Below, one piece after another: positions 5,808-14,867 of a stretch of 64,000 nucleotides of DNA (positions are counted from its first letter, which is position 1; the number at the start of each line of letters is the position of its first letter). The notes beneath the pieces are model-generated. The model saw only the letters and a list, made by a program, of their open reading frames with translations. It searched no databases and was not told the origin of the DNA. Source of the stretch: Ancylobacter sp. IITR112 (lineage in GTDB: Bacteria; Pseudomonadota; Alphaproteobacteria; Rhizobiales; Xanthobacteraceae). Both the position numbers and the translations under genes were made by a program. The stretch covers positions 4,124,501-4,188,500 of the forward strand of contig NZ_JBGCUS010000001.1 of NCBI RefSeq assembly GCF_041415945.1. Reading direction: 5' to 3'.

Positions 5808-8153
5808 CTACCGCCGCTTGAGCGCGTCCATCAGCGCGGCGCCGAGCGCGCCCTGCGGCGCCTTTTGCGGCTCGCGCGCCGGCGGACGGGGCCCGCGCGG
5901 GGGCGGGGAGGCATCGCGGGGCCCACGCTCGCCCTGCGGCTTCGCCCCGCCGGCGCCGGCATCGCGGCGCATGGAGAGCGAGATGCGCTTGCGCTTGAGA
6001 TCGACCTCCAGCACCCGCACCTTCACCACATCGCCGACCTTCACCACCTCATGCGCGTCCTTGATGAAGCGGTCGGCGAGCTGGGAGACATGCACCAGCC
6101 CGTCCTGATGCACGCCGATATCCACGAAGGCGCCGAAGGCCGCGACATTGGTGACCGTGCCTTCCAGCTCCATGCCGGGCTTCAGATCCTTCATGTCGTC
6201 GATGCCGTCGGTGAAGGTGGCGGTCTTGAAGGCGGGGCGCGGGTCGCGGCCGGGCTTGTCGAGTTCGGCGATGATGTCGCGCACGGTCGGCAGGCCGAAG
6301 CGCTCATCGACAAAGGCGGCGGGGTTGAGGCCGGAGAGCGCGGCACTGTCGCCCATCAGGCTGCGCAGGTCGCGCCCGCAGGCGGCGACGATCTTGCGCG
6401 CCACGCCATAGGCTTCCGGGTGAACGGCGGAGGCGTCGAGCGGCTCAGCGCCGTCGCGGATGCGCAGAAAGCCCGCGCATTGCTCGAAGGTGCGCGGCCC
6501 AAGGCGCGGCACGTCTTTCAGCTGCTTGCGGCTGGCGAAGGGGCCGTTGGCGTCGCGATGGGCGACGATGGCCTCGGCCAGCGAGGAGCCGAGGCCGGAG
6601 ACGCGCGCCAGCAGCGAGGCGGAGGCGGTATTGAGATCGACGCCCACCGCGTTCACTGCGTCTTCCACCACCGCGTCGAGCGCGCGGGCGAGGTGGTACT
6701 GGTCGACATCGTGCTGGTACTGGCCGACGCCGATCGACTTCGGGTCGATCTTCACCAGTTCCGCCAGCGGGTCCTGCAGCCGGCGGGCGATGGAGACGGC
6801 GCCGCGCAGCGACACGTCGAGGCCGGGGAATTCGGCGGCCGCGAGTTCGGAGGCGGAATAGACCGAGGCGCCGGCTTCCGACACCACCACTTTCAGCGGC
6901 TTGTTGCCGGCGGCGGACGGAGGGAGGGCGGCAAGGAGTTCGGCCACCAGCTTCTCGGTCTCGCGGCTGCCGGTGCCATTGCCGATGGCGATGAGATCGA
7001 CATTGTGCGCGCGGATGAGGCGGGCGAGTTCCGCTTGCGTGCCGCGCACATCGTTCTTCGGCTGGAACGGATAGACGGTGGAGGTGGCCAGCAGCTTGCC
7101 GGTGCCATCCACCACCGCGACCTTGACGCCGGTGCGGATGCCGGGATCGAGCCCCATGGTGGTGCGCGAGCCGGCCGGGGCGGCGAGCAGCAAATCCTTC
7201 AGATTGCGGGCGAAAACGTCGATGGCTTCCTTTTCTGCCCGCGCCCGCAGCTCGGTCATCAGATCGAGCGAGAGGTGGAGCGAGAGCTTGACCCGCCAGG
7301 TCCAGCCGGCGATCTCCAGCAGCCAGATATCGCCGGGCAGCTTGTCGCCGATGGCGTAGGCGTCCGCAATCATCCGCACCACGGGCTTGATCGGGCGGGT
7401 ATCCTCGGCGTCGACCTCGATCTCCAGCGCCAGCACGTCCTCGTTGCGCCCGCGCAGCATGGCGAGCGCGCGGTGGCTCGGAACGCCGGACCAGCGCTCG
7501 ACATGGTCGAAATAGTCGGAGAATTTGGCGCCTTCTTCCTGCTTGCCCTCCACCAGCTTGGCGCGCAGGAAGGCATTGGCGTGGAGATAGGACCGCAGCC
7601 GGCCGATCAGCTCGGCATTCTGTGCGAACTGCTCGGAGAGGATGTCGCGCGCGCCTTCCAGCGCCGCCTTCACATCCGCCACCTCGGCCGTGACATAGCC
7701 GGCCGCCAGCTCCGCCGGCACCAGTGCGCGGTCCGCGAGGATGGCGTCGGCCAGCGGGCCGAGGCCGCGCTCGCGGGCGATTTCCGCCCGGTTGCGGCGC
7801 TTGGGCTTGAAGGGGAGATAGATGTCCTCCAGCTCCGCCTTGGTGGTGGCGGCGGCGAGCGAGGCTTCCAGCTCCGGGGTGAGCTTTTCCTGCTGGCGGA
7901 TCGAGTCGAGGATCGCCGCGCGCCGGGACTCCAGCTCGCGCAGATAGACCAGCCGCTCATCCAGCCGGCGAAGCTGCGTGTCGTCCAGCCCGCCCGTCAC
8001 TTCCTTGCGGTAGCGCGCGATGAAGGGAACGGTCGCGCCCTCGTCGAGCAGGGCGATGGCGGCTTCCGCCTGCTGCGGGCGGGCGCCGATCTCTTGCGCG
8101 ATCGTCTGCGCGATCTGCCGGGCGGTGGCGGTGGCGAGGCTGCTGTCGGTCAT
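5808..8153 (-). CDS. tex: Tex family RNA-binding protein
   Basis: 781 residues. Order of domains: Tex N-terminal helical region ([20 protein letters not shown] at the start, [19 protein letters not shown]), YqgF/RNase H-like fold ([20 protein letters not shown]), helix-hairpin-helix region ([20 protein letters not shown]), and a C-terminal S1 domain ([20 protein letters not shown]). A Pro/Arg-rich disordered tail follows. Tex binds single-stranded nucleic acid and influences transcription; it is conserved in most bacteria. The ATG at 8151-8153 is chosen over a TTG twelve codons upstream because homologues begin near there. Single gene, convergent with the permease (12-base gap). Confidence 0.95.
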   Translation of the reverse strand: MTDSSLATATARQIAQTIAQEIGARPQQAEAAIALLDEGATVPFIARYRKEVTGGLDDTQLRRLDERLVYLRELESRRAAILDSIRQQEKLTPELEASLAAATTKAELEDIYLPFKPKRRNRAEIARERGLGPLADAILADRALVPAELAAGYVTAEVADVKAALEGARDILSEQFAQNAELIGRLRSYLHANAFLRAKLVEGKQEEGAKFSDYFDHVERWSGVPSHRALAMLRGRNEDVLALEIEVDAEDTRPIKPVVRMIADAYAIGDKLPGDIWLLEIAGWTWRVKLSLHLSLDLMTELRARAEKEAIDVFARNLKDLLLAAPAGSRTTMGLDPGIRTGVKVAVVDGTGKLLATSTVYPFQPKNDVRGTQAELARLIRAHNVDLIAIGNGTGSRETEKLVAELLAALPPSAAGNKPLKVVVSEAGASVYSASELAAAEFPGLDVSLRGAVSIARRLQDPLAELVKIDPKSIGVGQYQHDVDQYHLARALDAVVEDAVNAVGVDLNTASASLLARVSGLGSSLAEAIVAHRDANGPFASRKQLKDVPRLGPRTFEQCAGFLRIRDGAEPLDASAVHPEAYGVARKIVAACGRDLRSLMGDSAALSGLNPAAFVDERFGLPTVRDIIAELDKPGRDPRPAFKTATFTDGIDDMKDLKPGMELEGTVTNVAAFGAFVDIGVHQDGLVHVSQLADRFIKDAHEVVKVGDVVKVRVLEVDLKRKRISLSMRRDAGAGGAKPQGERGPRDASPPPRGPRPPAREPQKAPQGALGAALMDALKRR

Positions 8154-8260
8154 GCGGGCTATGGAATCGCGTGAAGGGAGGCGCGACAATATTCACTCGC
8201 AGACCGCAAGGCCACGCCGCGCACGGGCGGCGGCGTGGCTTGTGGATGAACTCGCCGTGT

Positions 8261-9979
8261 TCAGCCGATGAGCGGGAGGTAGTGATGCGGCTGGCGCATC
8301 GTCACCAGATCCTTGCGCCGCACCACATTGGTCGGGTAGGGCGTGTCAAGATTGGTGGTGTCGATCTCCGCCACCGCCACGCCTTCGCCGGCGGGAAGGA
8401 TGGCCTCGCGGCGCGGGAATTCGAAGGTGTCCGGCCCGAACACGCCGCTCTTGCCGCCATAGCCGGCGGCCTCATCCAGCACATTGGCGAAGGCGAGATG
8501 GACATTGTTCTCGCCCGCGCGCGCCCGCATCAGGTGCCAGTGATGCGGATCGGCGCCGGTGGGGATGGGGTAGTTCTGGGAAATCGCCGTGCCCGCATGG
8601 GCGGAGGTGAGGTTTCCGCGCAGCGCCGCCGGGCAGAGCACGAGGTCGCAGCCGCGCAGCGCCAGCACGCGCCCGGCCTCGGGGAAGGCGGCGTCATGGC
8701 CGATGAGCAGGCCGATACGGCCGAAGGTGGTGTCGAACACGCCCCACTCATTGCCGGGCGTCGCCCAATTATGGTCGGAGGCGTCGAGATGGGTCTTGCG
8801 GTAGCTGCCGATCACGCCCTGCGGACCGACCAGCACCGCGCTGTTATAGAGCGTGCCGCCCTCATCCTCGGCGAGGCCGGCGCAAAGATGCAGGCGGTGG
8901 CGTGTGGCGATGGCGATGAGCCGGGCGACCGCTTCCCCGTCCAGCGGCACGGCGGCGGGAGCGTCGAGGCCGGTGACGGCGCGCTCGGGGAAGACGACCA
9001 GCTCGGCGCCCGCCGCCCGCGCCTGCGCGGCCAGTTCCTCGATGCGGCCGAGATTGGCGTCAATGTCGCCGGTGGGGGCGAACTGCGCCACCGCCACCTG
9101 CGAGCGCCTTCCCTTGGGCAGCGGGCGGTGACCGTAGAGGCTGAAGAAGTCGAGCGGGTTCCAGGTGAAGGTGTTGGTCGGCAGCTCCATATAGAGCTCC
9201 GGCCGGCGCTGTTCGAACACCGGTTCGCCCAGCATGCGGCGGGCGCGGGCGCGTTCAAGGTCGATGTCGACGCAGGCGACGCCGTCGCCCGTGTCGATCA
9301 CCGCTTCGATGGCCCCGTCCGGGCCGATGACGCAGCTGCCGCCGGAGAACTGCACCGTGCGCTCCAACCCCCAGCGGTTGGATTCGATGAGGTAGCAGGA
9401 ATTCTCCATCGCCCGCGTGATCCAGTAGGGCGCGGGCGCGCGCTCGGCCAGCCAGTTGGAGATGTGGCAGATGATGTCCGCCCCGGCGAGGCCGACGAGG
9501 CGCGCGGTCTCGACGAAATGGATGTCCATGCACACCAGCAGGGCGATGCGGCCGATCGGCGTGTCGAACACGGCGTGGCCTCGGTCGCCCGGCGCCGACC
9601 ATTTCGGCTCGGCAATATAGGGGTGGGTCTTGCGGTGGGTGCCGACCACGCCCTGCGGCCCGATGAGCACGGCCGAATTGTAATAGAGGTTGGTGGTGGC
9701 ATCGACCTCAGGCATGCCGACGACGATGTAGCAGTCCTGCGCGCGGGCGATGGCCGCGAAGCGCTCCGTGGTCGGGCCGGGGATCGCCTCGACAAAGGGG
9801 GCGACCTCGGCGCGGTCGACCCAGCAATAGCCGGTCGTGCCCATTTCCGGCGTGACGATGAGCTTCGCGCCGGCGCCGGCAGCCTCGCTCACCAGCGCTT
9901 CCAGCCGGGCGATGTTGCGCTCCTTCTCGAACATGGTCGGCTCGAACTGGACGGTCGCGACCTTCAGCGTGGCGGTCAT
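8261..9979 (-). CDS. Tandem-domain carbon-nitrogen hydrolase (nitrilase superfamily)
   Basis: 572 residues made of two nitrilase-fold domains, about 5-280 and 290-565. The first has the full Glu-Lys-Cys triad: TPEMGTTGYCW, THRKTHPYI and LLVCMDIHFVE. The second keeps Glu (FPERAVTG) and Lys (YRKTHLDAS) but has LLIGHDAAFPE, so His stands where the catalytic Cys should be, and it is probably inactive or structural. The family cleaves amides, nitriles or carbamoyl groups. As the last gene of the amiC1-to-formamidase operon it most likely hydrolyses an amide imported by the neighbouring transporter. Start ATG with GGAG upstream. Confidence 0.88.
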   Translation of the reverse strand: MTATLKVATVQFEPTMFEKERNIARLEALVSEAAGAGAKLIVTPEMGTTGYCWVDRAEVAPFVEAIPGPTTERFAAIARAQDCYIVVGMPEVDATTNLYYNSAVLIGPQGVVGTHRKTHPYIAEPKWSAPGDRGHAVFDTPIGRIALLVCMDIHFVETARLVGLAGADIICHISNWLAERAPAPYWITRAMENSCYLIESNRWGLERTVQFSGGSCVIGPDGAIEAVIDTGDGVACVDIDLERARARRMLGEPVFEQRRPELYMELPTNTFTWNPLDFFSLYGHRPLPKGRRSQVAVAQFAPTGDIDANLGRIEELAAQARAAGAELVVFPERAVTGLDAPAAVPLDGEAVARLIAIATRHRLHLCAGLAEDEGGTLYNSAVLVGPQGVIGSYRKTHLDASDHNWATPGNEWGVFDTTFGRIGLLIGHDAAFPEAGRVLALRGCDLVLCPAALRGNLTSAHAGTAISQNYPIPTGADPHHWHLMRARAGENNVHLAFANVLDEAAGYGGKSGVFGPDTFEFPRREAILPAGEGVAVAEIDTTNLDTPYPTNVVRRKDLVTMRQPHHYLPLIG

Positions 9980-10089
9980 GGCAGGTCTCCGGGCATGGAG
10001 GAGCGTGCGGCGCCCGGCCGGTTGCGGCGGCGGGTCCGGGAATGTCGCTCGGATGGCGGGTGTTGCGTCTCAGGCGGTGGTGTCAGGCG

Positions 10090-10118
10090 CTCATGGCCGG
10101 GGCTGGCCCGGCCATGAG
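10090..10118. repeat. Palindrome between formamidase and nitrilase genes
   Basis: CTCATGGCCGGG and CCCGGCCATGAG form perfect 12-base arms around GCTGG. The same core (GGCCGGG...CCCGGCC) occurs at 14831-14851, so it is a dispersed palindromic unit. Its place inside an operon could stabilise the upstream transcript or reduce expression of the last gene. Confidence 0.65.
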
Positions 10119-10129
10119 GGTAGGGGCGC

Positions 10130-11122
10130 TCAGGCCGTGAGGTACGACTTCAGGATCGAGGCGCCCATCGTGTATTTGGGGTCGACCATGTTGCCGAGCC
10201 GCACGCGGCCGCACTGGGTGAGCAGCATATAGGCCTCCACCTCGTCGAAGCCGTAGTCGGACGCCATCCAGCGGATGAGGTCGCGATAGGCCATGCGGGT
10301 GGCGTCTTCCATCGGCCGGGTCGAGCCGATGGACATGATGAACTCTTCCGTCTCCAGCCGCGGCGTGTGAATCGTCCAGCCCTTGATCAGGTCGATCTGG
10401 ATGGTGGTGACGGTCGGGTGCTCCAGCGCCACGCCGCACAGTTCGCCATCGCCCTGGGTGGCGTGGCAGTCGCCGAGATAGAGCAGGCCGCCGGCAATGT
10501 TGACGGGGAGATAGATCACCGCGCCGACGCCGACATCCGGCAGGTCCATGTTGCCGCCGTAATAATCCGGCTGCAGCGAGGTGATGGCCTCGATTTCCGG
10601 CGAGGTGCCGATGGTGCCGATGAACGGCACATAGGGCAGGGTGATCTTGTCGTTCCACTTGGTGCCGGTCTCGGCATCGACATGCAGCTTCTTCACCTTG
10701 ATCGGCAGCGGCGCGTTCAGCATCGCCGTATCCTTGGTCGGCACCAGCCCGCCGAAATCAGGCATGATCAGCGTCGTGCCCACCGGCTGCGGCCCGCGCG
10801 GGACGATGGACTTGATGTAGACCGCCAGCGTGTCGCCCTTCTCCGCGCCATTGACGTAGATCGGGCCGTTCTGCGGGTTGAGATAGGGGAAGTTGAGAAT
10901 TTCCAGCGGGTTGTCGGTCTCGTGCTTGATCGCGCCCTCGAAGGCGTCATGCGTCTCCGCCGCCACCACCGCGCCGGGATCGACCTTCAGGACCGGATCG
11001 ACATAGGGGCCGTAGACATAGTGATACTTGCCCTGCTCCGCCTCGGTGAGGGAGTGGGTGGCGCCCGCCTGGCCCTTGGCGAGGCCTTTGCGAGCCATGA
11101 GGGAATTTTCGAGCCAGGACAT
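10130..11122 (-). CDS. fmdA: Formamidase/acetamidase family amidase
   Basis: 330 residues. It matches the FmdA/AmdA family, zinc-dependent cytoplasmic amidases that release ammonia from formamide or acetamide. Recognisable parts are the GDCHATQGDGELCG motif with family His and Asp residues, the GPIYVNGAEKGDTLAVYIKSI strand region, and an EAYMLLTQCGRVRLGNMVDP C-terminus. Length is somewhat short compared with the roughly 400-residue fungal and methylotroph enzymes but usual for the shorter bacterial branch. AGGAGA precedes the ATG. It follows the five transporter genes by 29 bases and provides the catabolic step for imported short-chain amides. Confidence 0.9.
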   Translation of the reverse strand: MSWLENSLMARKGLAKGQAGATHSLTEAEQGKYHYVYGPYVDPVLKVDPGAVVAAETHDAFEGAIKHETDNPLEILNFPYLNPQNGPIYVNGAEKGDTLAVYIKSIVPRGPQPVGTTLIMPDFGGLVPTKDTAMLNAPLPIKVKKLHVDAETGTKWNDKITLPYVPFIGTIGTSPEIEAITSLQPDYYGGNMDLPDVGVGAVIYLPVNIAGGLLYLGDCHATQGDGELCGVALEHPTVTTIQIDLIKGWTIHTPRLETEEFIMSIGSTRPMEDATRMAYRDLIRWMASDYGFDEVEAYMLLTQCGRVRLGNMVDPKYTMGASILKSYLTA

Positions 11123-11151
11123 GGGGTTCTCCTTGATTTCTGGCTGTGCGA

Positions 11152-11865
11152 TCAGACGGCGAGATGGCGGCGCATCGCCTCGCCATCGGCGAGGTCCTCG
11201 CGGGTGAGTTCGGCGACGACGCGGCCCTTGTCCATGACATAGCAGCGCTGGGCCATGGCCCGGATCATGTCGATGTTCTGTTCCACCAGCACCACGGTGA
11301 CGCCGGTATCGGCGTTGAGCTGCACCATGATGCGGGCGATGTCCTGCACGATATTGGGCTGGATGCCCTCCGAGGGTTCGTCGAGCAGGATGAGCTGCGG
11401 ATTGGCCACCAGCACCCGGCCGATGGCGAGCTGCTGCTGCTGCCCGCCGGACATGGTGCCGGCGCGCTGGCTCCAGCGCTCGCGCAGGATGGGGAAATAG
11501 CCGAGCACGCGCTCGCGGTCGGCCTCGCTGACGCGGCCCGCGCGCATGCCGCCGACCGCGATGTTCTCGCCCACGGTCAGGCGGGGGAACACGTCGCGGC
11601 CCTGCGGCACATAGCCGATGCCGAGCCGCGCCCGCCTGAAGGCGGAGAGGTGCTCCACCGGCCTGTCGCCGAAGACGATGGAGCCTTCCATCGCCGGCAC
11701 GAGGCCGATGAGGCTCTTCATCAAGGTGGACTTGCCGACGCCGTTGCGGCCGATGACGGCGACGATCTCGCCCTGGCGCACCTCGATGTCGAGCCCCTGC
11801 AGCACCGGCTTGCCGCCATAGCCGGCGCGCAGGCCGAGGGTGGACAGCATCACTTCCTTACGCAT
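11152..11865 (-). CDS. urtE: Urea/short-chain amide ABC transporter ATPase (UrtE-like)
   Basis: 237 residues from ATG 11865, which has GAGG upstream and overlaps the end of the previous gene by 8 bases; an extended frame upstream is rejected. Walker A is GRNGVGKST, the Q-loop region YVPQGRDVFPRLTVGEN is LivF/UrtE-like, the signature is MSGGQQQQLAIGR (rather than the usual LSGGQQQ), and Walker B is LILLDEPSEGIQPN. SEGIQPNIVQDI is typical of UrtE proteins. It is one of two cytoplasmic ATPases energising the importer encoded by the same operon. Confidence 0.9.
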   Translation of the reverse strand: MRKEVMLSTLGLRAGYGGKPVLQGLDIEVRQGEIVAVIGRNGVGKSTLMKSLIGLVPAMEGSIVFGDRPVEHLSAFRRARLGIGYVPQGRDVFPRLTVGENIAVGGMRAGRVSEADRERVLGYFPILRERWSQRAGTMSGGQQQQLAIGRVLVANPQLILLDEPSEGIQPNIVQDIARIMVQLNADTGVTVVLVEQNIDMIRAMAQRCYVMDKGRVVAELTREDLADGEAMRRHLAV

Positions 11866-12604
11866 GGGCGGCCTCGTGAGCGGTTTCGTGCGCCGTGGTC
11901 TGGCCGAGATAGATGGCGGCGACATCCTCATTGGCGACGATCTCGTCGATGGAGCCCTGCGCGAAGACGCGGCCGAGATGCAGCACCGTCACCTTGTGCG
12001 CGACCTGGCGGACGAAGGCCATGTCGTGCTCCACCGCCAGCACGGTCATGCCCTCGGCATTGAGCCGCTTGACCATTTCGCCGGTGGCATGGGTCTCTTC
12101 CGGCGACATGCCGGCGGTCGGCTCGTCGAGCAGCAGCAGACGCGGCTTGAGGCTGACCGCCATGCCGATTTCCAGCCACTGCTTCTGGCCGTGCGAGAGA
12201 TTGCCGGCGAGGCGCGTGGCATCGGTGGTCAGGTTGAGGAAGTCGAGCAGCGTGTCGATCTCGCCTTCCAGCACCGCCGGCGGGTAATGGTGCTGCATGG
12301 CGATTTCGAGGTTCTGCCGCACGCTCAGCGCCTTGAAGATGCCGGGCACCTGGAATTTCACGCTCATGCCGCGGCGGATGCGCTGGAACGGCTTGAGGCC
12401 GGTAATGTCCTCGCCACCGAACAGGATGGCGCCGCTGCTCGGCACATGCTCGCCAAGGATCAGCCGGAACAGCGTCGACTTGCCGGCACCGTTCGGCCCG
12501 ATGAGGCAGTGCACCTCGCCGGCCTGAAGCGTCAGGTCGACATTGTTGGTGACGTGCAGCCCGCCGAAGCGCTTGTTGAGGCCTTTGGTTTCGAGCATCG
12601 GCAT
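11858..12604 (-). CDS. urtD: Urea/short-chain amide ABC transporter ATPase (UrtD-like)
   Basis: 248 residues. The start ATG at 12602-12604 shares its A with the TGA of the permease gene, so translation is coupled. Walker A GPNGAGKST, signature LSHGQKQWLEIGMA (the SHGQKQWLEI form is characteristic of UrtD), Walker B LLLLDEPTAGMSPEET, and the switch His in VLAVEHDMAFV. The tail TTAHETAHEAAHA is His/Ala-rich with no known role. The fifth residue block and length fit the LivG/UrtD family. Confidence 0.9.
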   Translation of the reverse strand: MPMLETKGLNKRFGGLHVTNNVDLTLQAGEVHCLIGPNGAGKSTLFRLILGEHVPSSGAILFGGEDITGLKPFQRIRRGMSVKFQVPGIFKALSVRQNLEIAMQHHYPPAVLEGEIDTLLDFLNLTTDATRLAGNLSHGQKQWLEIGMAVSLKPRLLLLDEPTAGMSPEETHATGEMVKRLNAEGMTVLAVEHDMAFVRQVAHKVTVLHLGRVFAQGSIDEIVANEDVAAIYLGQTTAHETAHEAAHA

Positions 12605-13668
12605 CAGGCGTCTCCCGGCTGCCGCTTGGAGAAGGGACGGGCAACGAGCCGCGCCAGCGCATAGATGAGGCCGCGCGGCGCCAAGAGCACGGTGAGCACC
12701 AGCATGATGCCCATCACCACAAGCGCGTACTGGCTGCCATGGATGGTGAGCGCCTGGAACACGGCGAGCACGGTGAGCGTGCCGACCAGCGTGGTGGTGA
12801 GGTCCGAACGCCCGCCGACCGCGACCCAGACGATGGGCAAGGCGGCGGCCGTCATACCCATGGAGGAGGGCGTGATGTACTGGCCCCAGCTCGTGTAGAG
12901 CACGCCCGAAAGCCCCGCCAGCGCCGCGCCGATGACGAAGGTGCCGAGCTGGTATTTGCGGATGTCGTAGCCGAGCATCTCCGCCCGCTCGGGATTTTCG
13001 CGGATGGCGACGAGGACGTTGCCGAAGGGCGAGTTCACCAGGATGCGCAGGCCGAGATAGACCAGCACCAGCATGCCGAGCACGACGTAATAGAGCTGCA
13101 CGTCGGGGAACAGCACGATGTCGCCGCCGGGCCAGGGCACGGTGAGCGGGGGCATGTTGCTCATGCCGTTGAAGCCGTTCAGCCGGGCGGCGCCGATCTT
13201 CCATTCCGGCCCGGCCGTCTGCGCCATGAAGCGTTCCAGCACCAGCGTCACCGAAAGGGTGACGATGCCGAGGAACACGCCGGAGATGCGGCCGAAGAAC
13301 AGGAAATAGCCGAGCAGCGCCGCGAACAGCGCGGCGATGCCGATGGCGAGCAGCAGCGCCACGAAGGTGAAGCCATAGGCGGCGCCGAAATTGATGGTGA
13401 GGATGCCATAGCTATAGCCGGCAATGCCGAAAAAGGCAGTCTGGCCGAAGCTGAGCGCGCCGCCATAGCCCCAGATGAGGCAGAGGCCGAGCGCCATGAA
13501 GATCCAGGTGAAGAAATACACGGTGTTGCCGACGGTGTAGCCGTCGGAGAACAGCGGGTAGGCGCAGGCGCCGGCGAGCACGACGAGGAAGCCGAGCCAG
13601 AAGCCGGGGCCCCGGCCCAGCGTCTGCGGGCCTTCGAGGCGGGAGAAGAAGCGGGAGAGCGCGTTCAT
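12604..13668 (-). CDS. urtC: Urea/short-chain amide ABC transporter permease (UrtC-like)
   Basis: 354 residues, starting at ATG 13668; the frame upstream encodes no sensible protein. Seven to eight hydrophobic segments, with GYGGALSFGQTAFFGIAGYSYG near the first third and the cytoplasmic coupling segment VAIRENPERAEMLGYDIRKYQL, both hallmarks of LivM/UrtC permeases. A late segment TTTLVGTLTVLAVFQALTIH precedes the Lys/Arg-rich tail. It pairs with the UrtB-like permease encoded 20 bases upstream. Confidence 0.9.
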   Translation of the reverse strand: MNALSRFFSRLEGPQTLGRGPGFWLGFLVVLAGACAYPLFSDGYTVGNTVYFFTWIFMALGLCLIWGYGGALSFGQTAFFGIAGYSYGILTINFGAAYGFTFVALLLAIGIAALFAALLGYFLFFGRISGVFLGIVTLSVTLVLERFMAQTAGPEWKIGAARLNGFNGMSNMPPLTVPWPGGDIVLFPDVQLYYVVLGMLVLVYLGLRILVNSPFGNVLVAIRENPERAEMLGYDIRKYQLGTFVIGAALAGLSGVLYTSWGQYITPSSMGMTAAALPIVWVAVGGRSDLTTTLVGTLTVLAVFQALTIHGSQYALVVMGIMLVLTVLLAPRGLIYALARLVARPFSKRQPGDA

Positions 13669-13688
13669 GGCTGTGTCTCGTGTCCGGG

Positions 13689-14561
13689 TCAGGCGCGCTC
13701 GCGCAGAAGGAAGCCGGAAATGCCGCGCGGCAGCACCCGGATGACGACGATGACGGCGATCAGCAGGCCGATCTGGCCGGCAAGCTGGCCGTACCAGGAG
13801 GTCATGGTCGCCTTGACCACGGCGAGCACGGCCGCCGCCGGAGCGGTGCCGAGGAACACATCGGCGCCGCCGACCACCACGGTGACGAAGGCTTCCATGA
13901 TGAAGGTGGTGCCCATGGTCGGCACCAGCGTCATGGTCGGGGCGTAGAGCCCGCCGGCAAGGCCAGCCAGGCCCGCGCCGAGCGCGAAGGTGAGGCTGTA
14001 GACGAGGCGGGTGTCGATGCCGAGCGCGGCGGCCATGTGCGGCACCTGGATGGTGGCGCGGGCCATGACGCCGAAGCGCGTCCAGTTGAACAGCGCGTAG
14101 AGACCGGCGATGACCAGCACCGCCATGCCGCACAGAACGAGGCGATAGAGCGAATAGGAATAATCGCCGACGGTAAAGCTGCCGAAGGGGGTGCCGACGC
14201 CGGCCATGGTGGAGCCGAGCACGATCAGCGTGCCCTGGGTGAAGATGAGGCTGAGGCCCCATGTGGCGACGATGGTGTCGAGCGGGCGGTCATAGAGATG
14301 GCGGATGACCAGTATTTCCACCAGCGCGCCCACGGCGGCGGAGACCAGCGCCCCGATGAGGATGGCAAGCGGCAGCGGCACGCCGGCATGGGCGGCGGAG
14401 ACGGTGACATAGGCCCCGCACATGATGAATTCGCCATGCGCCAGATTGATCACGCCCATCATGCCGAAGATGACGGCGAGGCCGCAGGCGGACAGAACCA
14501 GAAAGGCGAAGGCGTCGCCGAACTGGTAGAGCGCGGAGAAGGCGAGTGTTCCGACATCCAT
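13689..14561 (-). CDS. urtB: Urea/short-chain amide ABC transporter permease (UrtB-like)
   Basis: 290 residues with about eight membrane segments. The segment MGVINLAHGEFIMCGAYVTV near residue 35-55 is the LivH/UrtB signature, and TRFGVMARATIQVPHMAAAL is the coupling-helix region. It is shorter than cyanobacterial UrtB, which has a periplasmic N-terminal extension, and matches LivH-sized homologues. It follows the binding-protein gene after an unusually long 306-base gap that contains two palindromes. Confidence 0.88.
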   Translation of the reverse strand: MDVGTLAFSALYQFGDAFAFLVLSACGLAVIFGMMGVINLAHGEFIMCGAYVTVSAAHAGVPLPLAILIGALVSAAVGALVEILVIRHLYDRPLDTIVATWGLSLIFTQGTLIVLGSTMAGVGTPFGSFTVGDYSYSLYRLVLCGMAVLVIAGLYALFNWTRFGVMARATIQVPHMAAALGIDTRLVYSLTFALGAGLAGLAGGLYAPTMTLVPTMGTTFIMEAFVTVVVGGADVFLGTAPAAAVLAVVKATMTSWYGQLAGQIGLLIAVIVVIRVLPRGISGFLLRERA

Positions 14562-14770
14562 GTGCGGTGGGGCCTTTAGCGTTTGAGCGGGTCGGTCAGA
14601 AAGGACGGCGGGCGGGCGGTTCAGGCGATCGCCCCGGCCAAAGCTGGGGGGTCGGGCCGGGGCGATGCCTTCGGGTGCCGCCGAGGGGGGACAGGGCGGC
14701 AGCCGGATGGGGTGGATGAAGCGATGCGTTGTTATGTCGGGCCGTCATCCTGAAAACCACTTACCCCCTC

Positions 14771-14851
14771 ATCCCCGGGGCCTGACCCGGGGATCCAGCC
14801 CTCGTGCCGATGACGGCCCGAAAGCCTGGGTGGCCGGGTCAAGCCCGGCCA
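14771..14851. repeat. Pair of CCCGG palindromes in the 306-base gap between urtA-like and urtB-like genes
   Basis: Within the gap 14562-14867 there are two hairpins. The first is ATCCCCGGG (14771-14779) with CCCGGGGAT (14786-14794). The second is TGGCCGGG (14831-14838) with CCCGGCCA (14844-14851). The units resemble dispersed alphaproteobacterial intergenic palindromes. Between binding protein and permease they are well placed to protect the upstream mRNA and give excess binding protein. Nothing coding is seen in this gap. Confidence 0.65.
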
Positions 14852-14867
14852 TGAGGGAGCGGAGAGA

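Noticed and set aside
5865..8174. Long plus-strand frame antisense to tex
   Set aside because: High-GC shadow frame; its sequence has no domain and is rich in Gly, Ala, Arg and Asp, while the minus strand encodes clear Tex.
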